64,000 bases of DNA from an uncultured Lentisphaerota bacterium. GTDB lineage: Bacteria > Verrucomicrobiota > Lentisphaeria > Oligosphaerales > CAITYL01. The position numbers and the translations under genes were made by a program. The notes under the pieces are model-generated. The model did no database searches. It was not told where the DNA came from and saw only the letters and a program-made list of their open reading frames with translations. How positions within the stretch are numbered: the stretch's first letter is position 1; each line of letters opens with the position of its first letter. The stretch lies in contig CAIXRA010000040.1 of the NCBI GenBank assembly GCA_903921725.1, positions 97,664-161,663 on the forward strand. Direction: 5' to 3'. This document shows, in pieces, positions 19,137 to 28,087 of this stretch.

Positions 19137-22100
19137 ATGAACGCCCTGCCGCTTTTCGACATCCCATTTCTCACCGCCGCCTGGGATGCTGACTTCCAGC
19201 GGTACCTCGCTTCCGGAAACGATGCTGAAGTCCGCACCAAGCTCACCCGTTGGGCCGACCGCCACCGGCTCAAGGAAACGGCCTCCGAAGCCGCCTTCAT
19301 CAAGCACTTCTTCCATGACCTGTGGGGCTATTCCCTCCAGGGCAGTCATGCCGATGGTGCCTACCAGTGCCATCCCCAGTTTTCCGTCGCCCGCTCCGGG
19401 CAGACCGGTGGCAAAGGCGAAGCCGACCTCGCCCTCGGCAACTTCTCCCCCGCCGCCCCGGCCGTCCCCCAAGTCCTCTGCGAGTTCAAGGACATCAAGT
19501 CCGGACTCGATGCCCGGCAGAACCGCAAGCACAACGACCGCTCCCCCGTCCAGCAATGTTTCGACTACCTCCGCGAAAGCCGCACCGACCTCACCGGCAG
19601 CGAGCTCGTCGAGCCCCAGTGGGCCATCGTCACCGACATGAACGAGTTCCGCCTCTACTACTGGAACACCGGCCACGCCCACTGTCAGCGTTTCATCCTC
19701 ACCACCGCCGACAAGTCCGACCCCGCCGAACCACTTACCGCCGACACCGAGTCCGCCCGCTTCCAGCGCTTCATCTTCCATAAACTGTTCCAGCCCGCCA
19801 ACCTGCTTTCCGAGCGCGGCCCCTCGGCCCTGGCCAAACTCCTCAAAAACCAGCTCACCCACGAAAAGGATGTCGAGGAAACCTTCTACCTCGAATACAA
19901 GGCCTACCGCGAGCACCTCTTCAAAACCATTGCCGCCGCCAACCCCGAGTTTTCCGGCAGCAAGGGCAAGCTCGTCCGCCTCACCCAGCGCTTCCTCGAC
20001 CGCTGCATTTTCATCCTCTTCTGCGAGGACATGGGCAAGACGCTCGACTTCCCGCCCAACCTCTTCCGTGACGAACTCATCGCCTACAGCACCGGCAACC
20101 TCTACGGCACCGGCGACTCCTTCCCCTGGGACCGCATCAAGTCCATCTTCCGCGCCATGGACAAGGGCGGCCCCGTCGGCAAACACACCATCAACCGCTT
20201 CAACGGCGGCCTCTTCGAACCGCTCCCGGACCTCGAAAGCCTCCACATCCCCGCCCACCTCTTCTGCGCCGAACGCCAGGGCGAGAACGCCGACACGCTC
20301 CTCCAGAACCCGCGCACCCTCCTGTACTTCTCCGCCAAGTACAACTTCGGCATCAAAACTGCCGACCGTAGCGCCCGCGTCATTGACCTCTACGCCCTCG
20401 GCCGCATCTTCGAGCAGTCCATCACCGAACTCGAAATCATGGAAGCCGAAGCCGACGGCCGCGACTCCCTCAACCTCCTCACCAAGCGCAAGCGCGACGG
20501 CGTCTATTACACCCCCGAATGGGTCACCGCCTACATCGTCGAAGAAACCGTCGGCGCCCGCCTGCGCGACATCAAGCACCCCCTCGGCCTCACCCCCGAA
20601 AACCGCCCCGACGATGCCGACCTCCAACTCTACCAGGCCTTCCTCAAGGACAAACGCCGCGCCGCCCCCCGCGCCGGCGCCTGGCTCGACGCCCTCAAAA
20701 ACTACCGCGTCAAACTCAACGACCTCCGCATCGTGGACCCCGCCTGCGGTTCCGGCGCCTTCCTCATCCAGGCCCTCGAATTCCTCAAGCGCGAACACCG
20801 CTGGGTCAGCGACGAGGCCGAACGCATCACCCGCCAGCAGGAACTCTGGGACGCCGACGCCGTCATCAACTCCATCCTCACCCACAACCTCTACGGCGTG
20901 GACATCAACCCCGAGTCCGTCGAAATCGCCAAACTCGCCCTCTGGCTGCACACCGCCACCCCCGGCAAGCCGCTCTCCTCCCTCGACCACAACATCCGCT
21001 GCGGCAACTCCCTCGTCGCCCCCGACTTCTACACCCTCAACCCGCCCGGCCTCTTCTCCGAAGACGAAAAGGAGCGCGTCAACGCCTTCGACTGGCCCGC
21101 CGCCTTCCCCGAAGTGTTTGGCCACGGCGGCTTCGACTGCGTCGTCGGCAACCCGCCCTACGTCAAGCTCCAGCACTTCCGCCACGTCCAGGACAAAGTC
21201 GCCGGCTACCTCACCGACGCCAAGCGCCCCGGCGGCCAGCCGCTCTACGCCTCCACCCAGACCGGCAACTTCGACCTCTACCTGCCCTTCATCGAAAAAG
21301 GCACCGCCACCCTCAGCCCCAACGGACGCATGGGCTTCATCGCCCCCAACGTCTGGATGATGAACGAATACGGCGAAGCCCTCCGCAACCAGCTCCTCGC
21401 CAATCGCCAGCTCGACCGCTGGGTGGACTTCAAAAGTTTTCAGGTCTTCGACGAAGCCATCACCTACACCGCCCTCCAATTCTTCACCGGCTCCCCCAAT
21501 GATTCCATCAAGTGCGCCTTCACCCCCGACGGCGACATCACCCGTATCAACTGGGACGCCCCGGACGCCGCCATCCCCTACACCGAGTTGCCGCAGAACG
21601 ACGCCTGGAACCTCATGCCCGATGTAGAACGTTTATTAGTCAAGCATTTTTTGTCTGATTTCACAACACTTGAGGAGTGCGCGACGGACAAAGCTGTTGG
21701 ATTTCGTGGTGTAGAATCTGGAGCCGATGAATTTTACCACTTCGATAGAAAAACAGCCGATGTTTTTATCGGTGCGAAAAACGGAAACATCAAAGAGATG
21801 AAAGGGGTAGAGGTAAAATTGGACGAGGGAATGATTCGTAAAATTGTCTCCTCTGAAGATGCCCAAAGATACGAATTCCCAAATGTTAATCGATATGTGA
21901 TATTTCCCTATGACGTGACGGAATCAAAAGTACAACTTATATCAGAAGTACAAATGGAAGGAAAGTATCCGAATACATGGAAATATTTTAAAGAATACGA
22001 GCCATTTTTGCGGAGTCGCGAAAACAGGAAGATGGACAAAGACGGGAAGTGGTATGGTTATATTTATCCCAAAAATTTGGACAAGCAGCATCTTCCCAAA

Positions 22101-22985
22101 ATCGGGATTCCGCAGACAGTTGAACGTCTGAAAGGTTTTTTTGACCATTCAGGCTCTTTCTGCTTTAATAATGTTAGAGTAGGCGGAATTTTGGTTGAGA
22201 ATGAAGGGGCCGGGTGGTTCCTACTTGGTATATTAAATAGCCCTGTCCCCGACTGGGTTTTTAGAAGGATATCTCGCCCCAAAGAAGGCGGTTATTTCGA
22301 AGCCAACAAGCAATTCATCGCGCCGCTGCCGATACCGGACGCGACGCCGGAGGAACGCCGGCAGGTCGCGGAGTCCGCAAAAAAGCTCCAGGAATTGCAC
22401 ACCGCCCGCCGCGACCAGATCGAAAAGTTCGACCGCCGCCTGAACAGCGCCCAGACCGTGGACGACACCAAAGCCGAAACTTGGCTTTGGGCCGACCTGC
22501 ATTCCGTTGACCATTGGAAGAAAAACGCCCCCGCCAACCTCACCGCCGCCCGCGAACGCACCGCCTGGGCCAAGGCCTGTTACCAACAACGGCTCACCGA
22601 TCATCTGACCGAACTCGACGCCCGCCTAAAACCCGGCGCCACCCTCGTCGTCAGCAACACCGACGACGAAATCCGGCTCGCCATCAACGGCGCCACCGCC
22701 CTCGAACTCTTCGACAAACCCGACACCCCGCTGCTCGCCGCCCAGTGGTGCCACGCCCTCCGCGGAGTCCGCGTCACCGAAGCCTTCGACGGCAAACGCC
22801 TCGTCAAATTCCTCCTCACCCTCCGCGCCATCCCCGACGCCAACCTCGCCGCCTCCCTCCTCACCATTGACCGCGACCTCGCCACCCTCGGCCAAACCAT
22901 CGCCGCCGCCGAAACCGCCCTCAACACCCTCACCTACCGCCTCTACCGCCTCACCCCCGCCGAAATCGCACTGGTGGCGGGATAA
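19137..22985 (+). CDS. Single-chain restriction-modification enzyme (Eco57I-type, type IIG-like)
   Basis: A 1282-residue protein joining nuclease, N6-adenine methyltransferase and target recognition. The N-terminal part has a PD-(D/E)xK-like pattern: GEAD (Asp97) then VLCEFKD (Glu116, Lys118). The methyltransferase has motif I VDPACGSGAF (about 533-542) and motif IV GNPPY (about 671-675). Residues about 830-1055 form the target-recognition part and are AT-rich, unlike the rest of the gene. A coiled, Arg-rich C-terminus follows (about 1060-1282). It would methylate and cut DNA at one specific site, limiting phage and plasmid entry. No separate specificity gene is present. A methylase-only or BREX-related role is possible if the nuclease site is inactive. 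It is followed 61 bases later by an AlbA_2-type ATPase gene. Confidence 0.88.
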   Translation: MNALPLFDIPFLTAAWDADFQRYLASGNDAEVRTKLTRWADRHRLKETASEAAFIKHFFHDLWGYSLQGSHADGAYQCHPQFSVARSGQTGGKGEADLALGNFSPAAPAVPQVLCEFKDIKSGLDARQNRKHNDRSPVQQCFDYLRESRTDLTGSELVEPQWAIVTDMNEFRLYYWNTGHAHCQRFILTTADKSDPAEPLTADTESARFQRFIFHKLFQPANLLSERGPSALAKLLKNQLTHEKDVEETFYLEYKAYREHLFKTIAAANPEFSGSKGKLVRLTQRFLDRCIFILFCEDMGKTLDFPPNLFRDELIAYSTGNLYGTGDSFPWDRIKSIFRAMDKGGPVGKHTINRFNGGLFEPLPDLESLHIPAHLFCAERQGENADTLLQNPRTLLYFSAKYNFGIKTADRSARVIDLYALGRIFEQSITELEIMEAEADGRDSLNLLTKRKRDGVYYTPEWVTAYIVEETVGARLRDIKHPLGLTPENRPDDADLQLYQAFLKDKRRAAPRAGAWLDALKNYRVKLNDLRIVDPACGSGAFLIQALEFLKREHRWVSDEAERITRQQELWDADAVINSILTHNLYGVDINPESVEIAKLALWLHTATPGKPLSSLDHNIRCGNSLVAPDFYTLNPPGLFSEDEKERVNAFDWPAAFPEVFGHGGFDCVVGNPPYVKLQHFRHVQDKVAGYLTDAKRPGGQPLYASTQTGNFDLYLPFIEKGTATLSPNGRMGFIAPNVWMMNEYGEALRNQLLANRQLDRWVDFKSFQVFDEAITYTALQFFTGSPNDSIKCAFTPDGDITRINWDAPDAAIPYTELPQNDAWNLMPDVERLLVKHFLSDFTTLEECATDKAVGFRGVESGADEFYHFDRKTADVFIGAKNGNIKEMKGVEVKLDEGMIRKIVSSEDAQRYEFPNVNRYVIFPYDVTESKVQLISEVQMEGKYPNTWKYFKEYEPFLRSRENRKMDKDGKWYGYIYPKNLDKQHLPKIGIPQTVERLKGFFDHSGSFCFNNVRVGGILVENEGAGWFLLGILNSPVPDWVFRRISRPKEGGYFEANKQFIAPLPIPDATPEERRQVAESAKKLQELHTARRDQIEKFDRRLNSAQTVDDTKAETWLWADLHSVDHWKKNAPANLTAARERTAWAKACYQQRLTDHLTELDARLKPGATLVVSNTDDEIRLAINGATALELFDKPDTPLLAAQWCHALRGVRVTEAFDGKRLVKFLLTLRAIPDANLAASLLTIDRDLATLGQTIAAAETALNTLTYRLYRLTPAEIALVAG

Positions 22986-23046
22986 CGCAACCAGAGGTTA
23001 TGTTACCGATCATCTGTTTGGGAGTTTGTTTGTCTGGGAGTCGTGG

Positions 23047-24918
23047 ATGAAGAAAATTGATCTGCTATTGCTCAAACTGGCCGAGCTGATCGCCAACTCG
23101 CGCTACGACGGCGTGGAGACGGAAGGCATCGAGCTCAAGCCTGTCCCTGCTACCGGCGGCGAGTGGCGGGAAATCCACAAGAGCGCCAATGCGTTCCTGA
23201 ACACCCGCGGCGGCATCCTGATCCTGGGCATCAAAGAAACCGGCGACGGAACGGAAAAACGCTATGCATTCACCGGATACCGGGAGGACGCCGAGCCACA
23301 GCTGAAAGAGCTGCGGCACCAGTTCACCGACCGAAAAGGGGGGCGGCTGGATTTGGTCGGGTGTTTTTCCGGCATGGAAATCAAGGAATTCATGAACGGC
23401 CGGGTTGCAGTGGTCTATGTGGATGAACTCCCCGCGGACCAAAAGTACTGTTTCTACAAGGGCGAGGCCTACCGTCGGATCTTGACCGGTGACCACAAGC
23501 TGACGGAAAGTGAAATCACGCAGCAGGAAGAATACAAAGAGGAAACTTGGCATGCGCGGGAATTGCAGCCGGTGGCCGACATGCAGCCGGAAGACCTCGA
23601 CATTGACAAGCTGAACGAATATATCAACCAGCTCAACCGTCCCATCAAGACCGAGACCATCAAAGCCGATCTTGCCGCCGCCATGCCGTTCCTGCAACGG
23701 AAGGTTTTTGTCCGCAATAGCGAAGTGACGACGCTGGGCGCACTGGTCTGCGGGCGCCATCCGGCCGACCATCTCGGCTTCCGTTGCCAAGTTCATGGTT
23801 ATGTGGACATGCCCGGAACTGTGGCGCTCGACAAGCAGGATCTGATGGACAACATCCTGCCGCTGATGGAGGCAAGTTTTTCCTACATGATGCGCAACAT
23901 CCAGGTGGGGGTAAGCGTCGCGGCCGGCGGCAGCAGCCGTCCGCAATACCCGGAAAATCTATTGCGCGAGACCGTGAACAACGCGCTGGCGCACCGAGAT
24001 TATTCCGTGAACAAACAGGTGATCCTGGCCATCAAGCCCGGCACCCATATCTCCATCCGCAATCCCGGGCGGTTCCGGCCGTCACTGGTGCTGGAAGACG
24101 CGGATCACGCCATTCCGCTCCACCGGATCATTCCCGAGGCCAAGCCGCGCAATCCCAAACTCGCGGATGTCCTGCGCGTGTACCGCAAATGGGAAGGCCG
24201 CGGCATCGGCATGTCAACCCTGGTCAACCTCTGCCTGCAAAACGAAATAGACCTGCCTTATTACCGGTTTTACACGGAAGAGGTTTGCCTCTTCCTGTGC
24301 TGCGGCCAACTGCTTGATGAACGGATGGAGCGACTGTTCCAGTCGTTTGACGGTTACCTTGATGAAAAACTCCAGACCGCCCTGACCGAAAACCAGAAAC
24401 TGGTCCTGGCCTACCTGATCAAATCCGAGTGGGCCAACGAACAGAACCGTTACACCATTCTGTTGACGCCGGACAACAACCACTCCACTGAATTGCATGC
24501 ACTGGCACAGGCCGGCTTGGTCCACAAACATCCTACGAGCACGCCGATCTATCCAGTTTATGTCGTTGACCGGGTATTGACGACAAAATCCTACACCCGC
24601 GAACTGCGGACGATGTTCGGGGTGGCGTTCGATACGCTGAATGAGCAGAGCCGCCAAGTCCTATGCGTGATTTACCGCTTCAACAACTATTCCAAACAGC
24701 GGCGGGTAAGCGCGCGCCATGCCGCGCTTCTACTTTGGTACGAACAAGGCGGCAAAGACGGCGACATCATTGGCTTTGACGCCTTCAATCGAAAAATCCG
24801 CAAGGTGTTTGAAACCCTGAAGAAAACCGGCCTGATCCAGTGCGAGGAAAAAAAGCGTAATTACGCATTGGTCCCCGACTTCCTGGCACGGCAGCAACCG
24901 CAATTGCCCTTGCAATGA
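23047..24918 (+). CDS. AlbA_2 (Schlafen-type) domain protein with GHKL-like ATPase region
   Basis: A 623-residue soluble protein. The N-terminal AlbA_2/AAA_4 domain (about 15-165) shows ESKE-like EGIELKPVP, then HKSANAFLNTRGGILILGI and a GEAYRR end. A second region (about 290-420) has ENLLRETVNNALAHRDYS and HISIRNPGRF, the pattern of the HATPase_c_4 domain of RecG-related regulators. The C-terminus is probably a winged helix (VFETLKKTGLIQCEEKKRNYAL). Such proteins occur as regulators and as phage-defence components. The start at 23047 has GGGAG six bases upstream; the frame extends further up but only within the RM gene. Its stop overlaps the ylxP-like start by 4 bases. Lower GC than the flanking housekeeping genes suggests acquisition. 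Confidence 0.82.
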   Translation: MKKIDLLLLKLAELIANSRYDGVETEGIELKPVPATGGEWREIHKSANAFLNTRGGILILGIKETGDGTEKRYAFTGYREDAEPQLKELRHQFTDRKGGRLDLVGCFSGMEIKEFMNGRVAVVYVDELPADQKYCFYKGEAYRRILTGDHKLTESEITQQEEYKEETWHARELQPVADMQPEDLDIDKLNEYINQLNRPIKTETIKADLAAAMPFLQRKVFVRNSEVTTLGALVCGRHPADHLGFRCQVHGYVDMPGTVALDKQDLMDNILPLMEASFSYMMRNIQVGVSVAAGGSSRPQYPENLLRETVNNALAHRDYSVNKQVILAIKPGTHISIRNPGRFRPSLVLEDADHAIPLHRIIPEAKPRNPKLADVLRVYRKWEGRGIGMSTLVNLCLQNEIDLPYYRFYTEEVCLFLCCGQLLDERMERLFQSFDGYLDEKLQTALTENQKLVLAYLIKSEWANEQNRYTILLTPDNNHSTELHALAQAGLVHKHPTSTPIYPVYVVDRVLTTKSYTRELRTMFGVAFDTLNEQSRQVLCVIYRFNNYSKQRRVSARHAALLLWYEQGGKDGDIIGFDAFNRKIRKVFETLKKTGLIQCEEKKRNYALVPDFLARQQPQLPLQ

Positions 24919-25196
24919 ACATCGGCGTGCTCACCTTGGAGCTGGAGATTCCCTGGGCGAACTCGCTCAAGGACAAGCGGATGATTGTCAACCGCGTCCG
25001 GGACACCGTGCGGAAGAAGTTCAACGTCGCGGTGGCGGAAGTGGACGAAAATGACGTCTGGAACCGCGCGGTCATCGCGGTCGTCACCGTCTCCAACGAG
25101 CAGGCCTACTGCAATCAGGTGCTCGACAAGGTCGTGGACCACATCGAGGCGATCCGCGACTGCAACCTGGCGGACTACTCGCTGGAATTCCTGTAG
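24915..25196 (+). CDS. ylxP: DUF503/YlxP-like small protein
   Basis: A 93-residue protein starting MNIGVLTLELEIPWANSLKDKR, which matches the DUF503 family (YlxP of Bacillus, usually near rbfA/truB/nusA). The family has a ferredoxin-like fold of unknown role, possibly linked to ribosome maturation. KRMIVNRVRDTVRKKFNVAVAEVDENDVW is the usual helix-strand region. Unusually, it sits at the end of the defence-like pair with a 4-base ATGA overlap to the ATPase gene, and it converges on the GluQ-RS gene 14 bases downstream. Confidence 0.85.
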   Translation: MNIGVLTLELEIPWANSLKDKRMIVNRVRDTVRKKFNVAVAEVDENDVWNRAVIAVVTVSNEQAYCNQVLDKVVDHIEAIRDCNLADYSLEFL

Positions 25197-25210
25197 GCGG
25201 TTCCCATCGG

Positions 25211-26080
25211 TCACCACATGCGGCGCACGTCGTCCGGGGTGAGGCCGGCGTTGCGGAGTTCGCGCAGGGAGACGGCGTCGGTGCGCTTGGCCAGACGGCG
25301 CCCTTCGGCATCGCGTACCAGCGGGCAGTGGTAGAACGCGGGCGGCGTCCAGCCGAGGGCGCGGTAGAGCAGGATCTGGCGCGCGGTGGAGGCCAGCAGG
25401 TCCTCGCCGCGCACGACCTCGGTGATGGCCATGGCGTGGTCGTCGGCCACCACGGCCAGTTCGTAGGACGGCAGGCCGTCCCGGCGCCAGACCAGGAAGT
25501 CGCCGAAATCGCGCCCCGCGACAAAGCACTGCGGCCCGCAGGCGCCGTCCGTGAAGCGGATCGCCTCACCGTCCGGCACACGGAAACGCCAGTTTTCCTG
25601 CGGGGCTCCGGCGGCGGCGGGGTTTTCCCAGCTTCCCGGCGGCGGGCGCAGTTCCGGGGGGAAGATCGGCTCGCGCTCCTCCTCCTCATGAGGCGCCCGC
25701 ACGGCGCGCTCCACGTCCTTGCGCGAATGCGGCGACGGATAGACGGCCCCGGCGGCGGCCAGCCGGCGCCAGACCTCGGCGTACCAGTCCAGGCGTTCGC
25801 GCTGGCAGTACGGCCCGTGCCCGCCGCCCCGCTCCGGCCCCTCGTGCCAGTCAACCCCCAGCCAGCGCAGATCCTCCAGCACCGCCTGCGCGTACTCCGC
25901 CCGGCAGCGCGGGGCGTCCAGATCCTCCATGCGCATGACGAGCGTGCCGTGGCGCGCCCGTTCGAACGCGGTCCAGAAGGTGCGGGCGTGGCCGATGTGG
26001 AGATGGCCGGAGGGAGTCGGCGCCAGCCGGCCGCGGTAGCCGGAGGAGGCGGCGGGCGGGTTGTGCGGGGGCTGGCTCAT
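25211..26080 (-). CDS. gluQ: Glutamyl-Q tRNA(Asp) synthetase
   Basis: A 289-residue truncated GluRS paralogue that attaches glutamate to queuosine at position 34 of tRNA-Asp rather than to the tRNA end. It has the class I signature HIGH (HLHIGHARTFW), the N-terminal GRLAPTPSG, MRMEDLDAPR and a KMSKS-like AKRTD (RRLAKRTDAVSL), and lacks the anticodon-binding domain. The zinc-binding cysteines of many family members (YxCxC) are replaced: the region reads YPSPHSRKDV. It is minus strand, 43 bases after the exported peptidase gene, so cotranscription is likely. Confidence 0.92.
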   Translation of the reverse strand: MSQPPHNPPAASSGYRGRLAPTPSGHLHIGHARTFWTAFERARHGTLVMRMEDLDAPRCRAEYAQAVLEDLRWLGVDWHEGPERGGGHGPYCQRERLDWYAEVWRRLAAAGAVYPSPHSRKDVERAVRAPHEEEEREPIFPPELRPPPGSWENPAAAGAPQENWRFRVPDGEAIRFTDGACGPQCFVAGRDFGDFLVWRRDGLPSYELAVVADDHAMAITEVVRGEDLLASTARQILLYRALGWTPPAFYHCPLVRDAEGRRLAKRTDAVSLRELRNAGLTPDDVRRMW

Positions 26081-26123
26081 CGTGCTTGCGCTCCCCCACG
26101 GCGGGCCGGCGGCGGGCTTGGCG

Positions 26124-27797
26124 TCATTCCCCGTCGGACGGCGTGCTGCTTGCGGGCCCCGCGAACTCCGGCAGTTTCTGCAGTTTTTTCAGGAGCTCCA
26201 GCCGCTCCTTGACGAACGGCTGGGAGGCCGAACGGCGCACGTTGCCCGAGTCTTTCCAGAACGCGATGAAATCCTTCTCCAGCTGCGCGACCTCGACCCC
26301 GTCCATGGCCGCCGTCATCGCCGCCCGTGCGTTGTGCGTCCGCTGCAGGGTCAGGTAATAGCGCAGCGGGATCTCGGTGTAGCGCTCGGTCTTCTTCGAG
26401 CACAGCGCGCCCTTGTTCATGTAGTACACGATCCCCCAGGCCAGCGAGTAATGCTCCGATCGTTCCTTGTCCGACCCTTTCGCTGCGTAGAAATCCTGGT
26501 GGCTCATGGTGAACATCTTCTGGAGGCCGGCCCTGCCCGACGAGACCATCTGCATGACCAGGGCCGCATCGCTTTGCTGGCAGTTCACCCGGAACGTGGA
26601 GCCGGTGAACTCCAGCCCCTCGAAAAACCGCGCGTGCCCTTCGTTGAACCAGACGTCGGCCTCGCCGTCGGCGGCATAGGAAAGGTACTGGTGGAACCCT
26701 TCATGGAAGAGCACCTCCCGGATCTGCCCGGCCTTGGAACGGTTGTCGCCCCAGTCGGAATCCGAAATGACCAGCTCGTTCTTGGACGGCATCCAGATGC
26801 CGCCGCTCCACTTGTATTCCGGGCCGATGTACGCCAGGTACTCCGCCCGTGTGGCCGGCACCCGGATCACGCTCACCGCCTTGATCTCGCCGATGACCGG
26901 ATAGACCGCCTCGAACGCCGTCCGCGCCTTCTCCATGTCCTTCTTGATCGTGTCCATGGCCTGCCGGTTTTTCTGGTTGGAGACAAGCAGGTAGTTCTCG
27001 GTCTCCAGGAACCACCAGCCCTTCAGGTTCTTGATCCCGTCAATCACCTTCTGCTTGCTCGCCAGGAATTCCGCCGAATAGGTCCGCTTGCCGTTGACCG
27101 CCGAGTTGGGCTGCTGCTTGACCACGACGGCCTTCGGGGCGAAAAATCCAATCGCCTGCACGCTCGACTTGACCACGCTTTTGCTCCGCTCCACGTCCAC
27201 CTTCCCGCGCTCAAGCTCATAGACGCACAGAAGGGTGCGCCCGGCCTTGGCGGAGCGTACAAGGTAGCATTCCATGTGGTTTGCCCCGCCCGTGCAGTCG
27301 TAGGGCGTGATGGCCGCGTCCCCCTCGCCCTTGAGCTTGGTGCCGGCCGGCGTGGCATCGAGGCCGGAAACGGCCTTGATCCACGTGGAAATGTCCGGCT
27401 CCGCGGGAAGCTTGTTCTCCTCCGCCCATTTCGCAAAGGCCTCGCGGGAAACGATGCGGGGAATCTTATCCGCCGGATATTTCATTTCATACACGGTAAT
27501 CCCCGCGCCGGCGCCGCTCCATTCGCCGACAATCTGTTCCTTCCGCCAGTACTCCGGCCCCGGATAAACCTCAACGGCCTGCCCGGTCTTCGGGTCGGTC
27601 CCCGTCCGGCAGTCCAACGGCTGCCCAGGAATCGCCTTGCAGTCCTTGAACGTCTTGATCCGCAGGCCGCAGCCCTCCAGCGTCTCCGTGGTTCCCGGAC
27701 GGACGGCCTGCGCCCGCGCGGGTTGCTGCGCTGACGCCGGTACGGACGCCAGCGGCGAAATCAGAACGGCAAAGGCAAGAATCTTCGCAGCTTTCAT
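26124..27797 (-). CDS. Exported HExxH metallopeptidase-like protein (DUF1570-type)
   Basis: A 557-residue protein with a signal peptide (MKAAKILAFAVLISPLASVPASA). The N-terminal half is rich in paired cysteines (Cys43, 53, 63, 168, 177). The C-terminal half has the zinc-peptidase motif HEGFH (365-369) followed by WFNEGHARFFEG, whose Glu386 is the expected third ligand, as in gluzincin-like DUF1570 proteins. It probably acts in the periplasm or outside; the substrate is unknown. The ATG at 27797 gives the signal peptide; the open frame upstream to 28112 is non-coding promoter DNA. A good promoter lies 149 bases upstream. Confidence 0.78.
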   Translation of the reverse strand: MKAAKILAFAVLISPLASVPASAQQPARAQAVRPGTTETLEGCGLRIKTFKDCKAIPGQPLDCRTGTDPKTGQAVEVYPGPEYWRKEQIVGEWSGAGAGITVYEMKYPADKIPRIVSREAFAKWAEENKLPAEPDISTWIKAVSGLDATPAGTKLKGEGDAAITPYDCTGGANHMECYLVRSAKAGRTLLCVYELERGKVDVERSKSVVKSSVQAIGFFAPKAVVVKQQPNSAVNGKRTYSAEFLASKQKVIDGIKNLKGWWFLETENYLLVSNQKNRQAMDTIKKDMEKARTAFEAVYPVIGEIKAVSVIRVPATRAEYLAYIGPEYKWSGGIWMPSKNELVISDSDWGDNRSKAGQIREVLFHEGFHQYLSYAADGEADVWFNEGHARFFEGLEFTGSTFRVNCQQSDAALVMQMVSSGRAGLQKMFTMSHQDFYAAKGSDKERSEHYSLAWGIVYYMNKGALCSKKTERYTEIPLRYYLTLQRTHNARAAMTAAMDGVEVAQLEKDFIAFWKDSGNVRRSASQPFVKERLELLKKLQKLPEFAGPASSTPSDGE

Positions 27798-27945
27798 GAA
27801 ATTCTCCCACCCCGGATCAACTCGTCCGTGACAGCGACTGCAGGTACAGGCGGAAAGCCCGGACTGGCGCGTAAAACGGCCGCACCCATTGCATCCCCCG
27901 TACGTCACGGCATGGTGCTTTTCTTTCAGGCGACAAATGGCAAAA

Positions 27946-27973
27946 ACTATAGACACCATTCCCCATATTTCAA
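27946..27973 (-). promoter_or_regulatory. Promoter candidate for the exported peptidase-gluQ unit
   Basis: On the minus strand TTGAAA, a 16-base spacer and TATAGT, both close to consensus. The leader to the start codon at 27797 would be about 140 bases. Confidence 0.5.
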
Positions 27974-28087
27974 TCATGCCCCCGCCCCCCGTCGCGCCGG
28001 CGCTTTTTGAAATCCGCCGATGCCGCGGTATCTTTGCGTTCCCTTCAAGACAAGTGCCGGAACCCCGACCACGGAAGCCTCCCCCGC

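Noticed and set aside
19074..21479. An 801-codon antisense open frame within the restriction-modification gene
   Set aside because: Shadow of a very GC-rich coding strand; low-complexity Glu/Val/Gly composition and it ends where the AT-rich segment begins.
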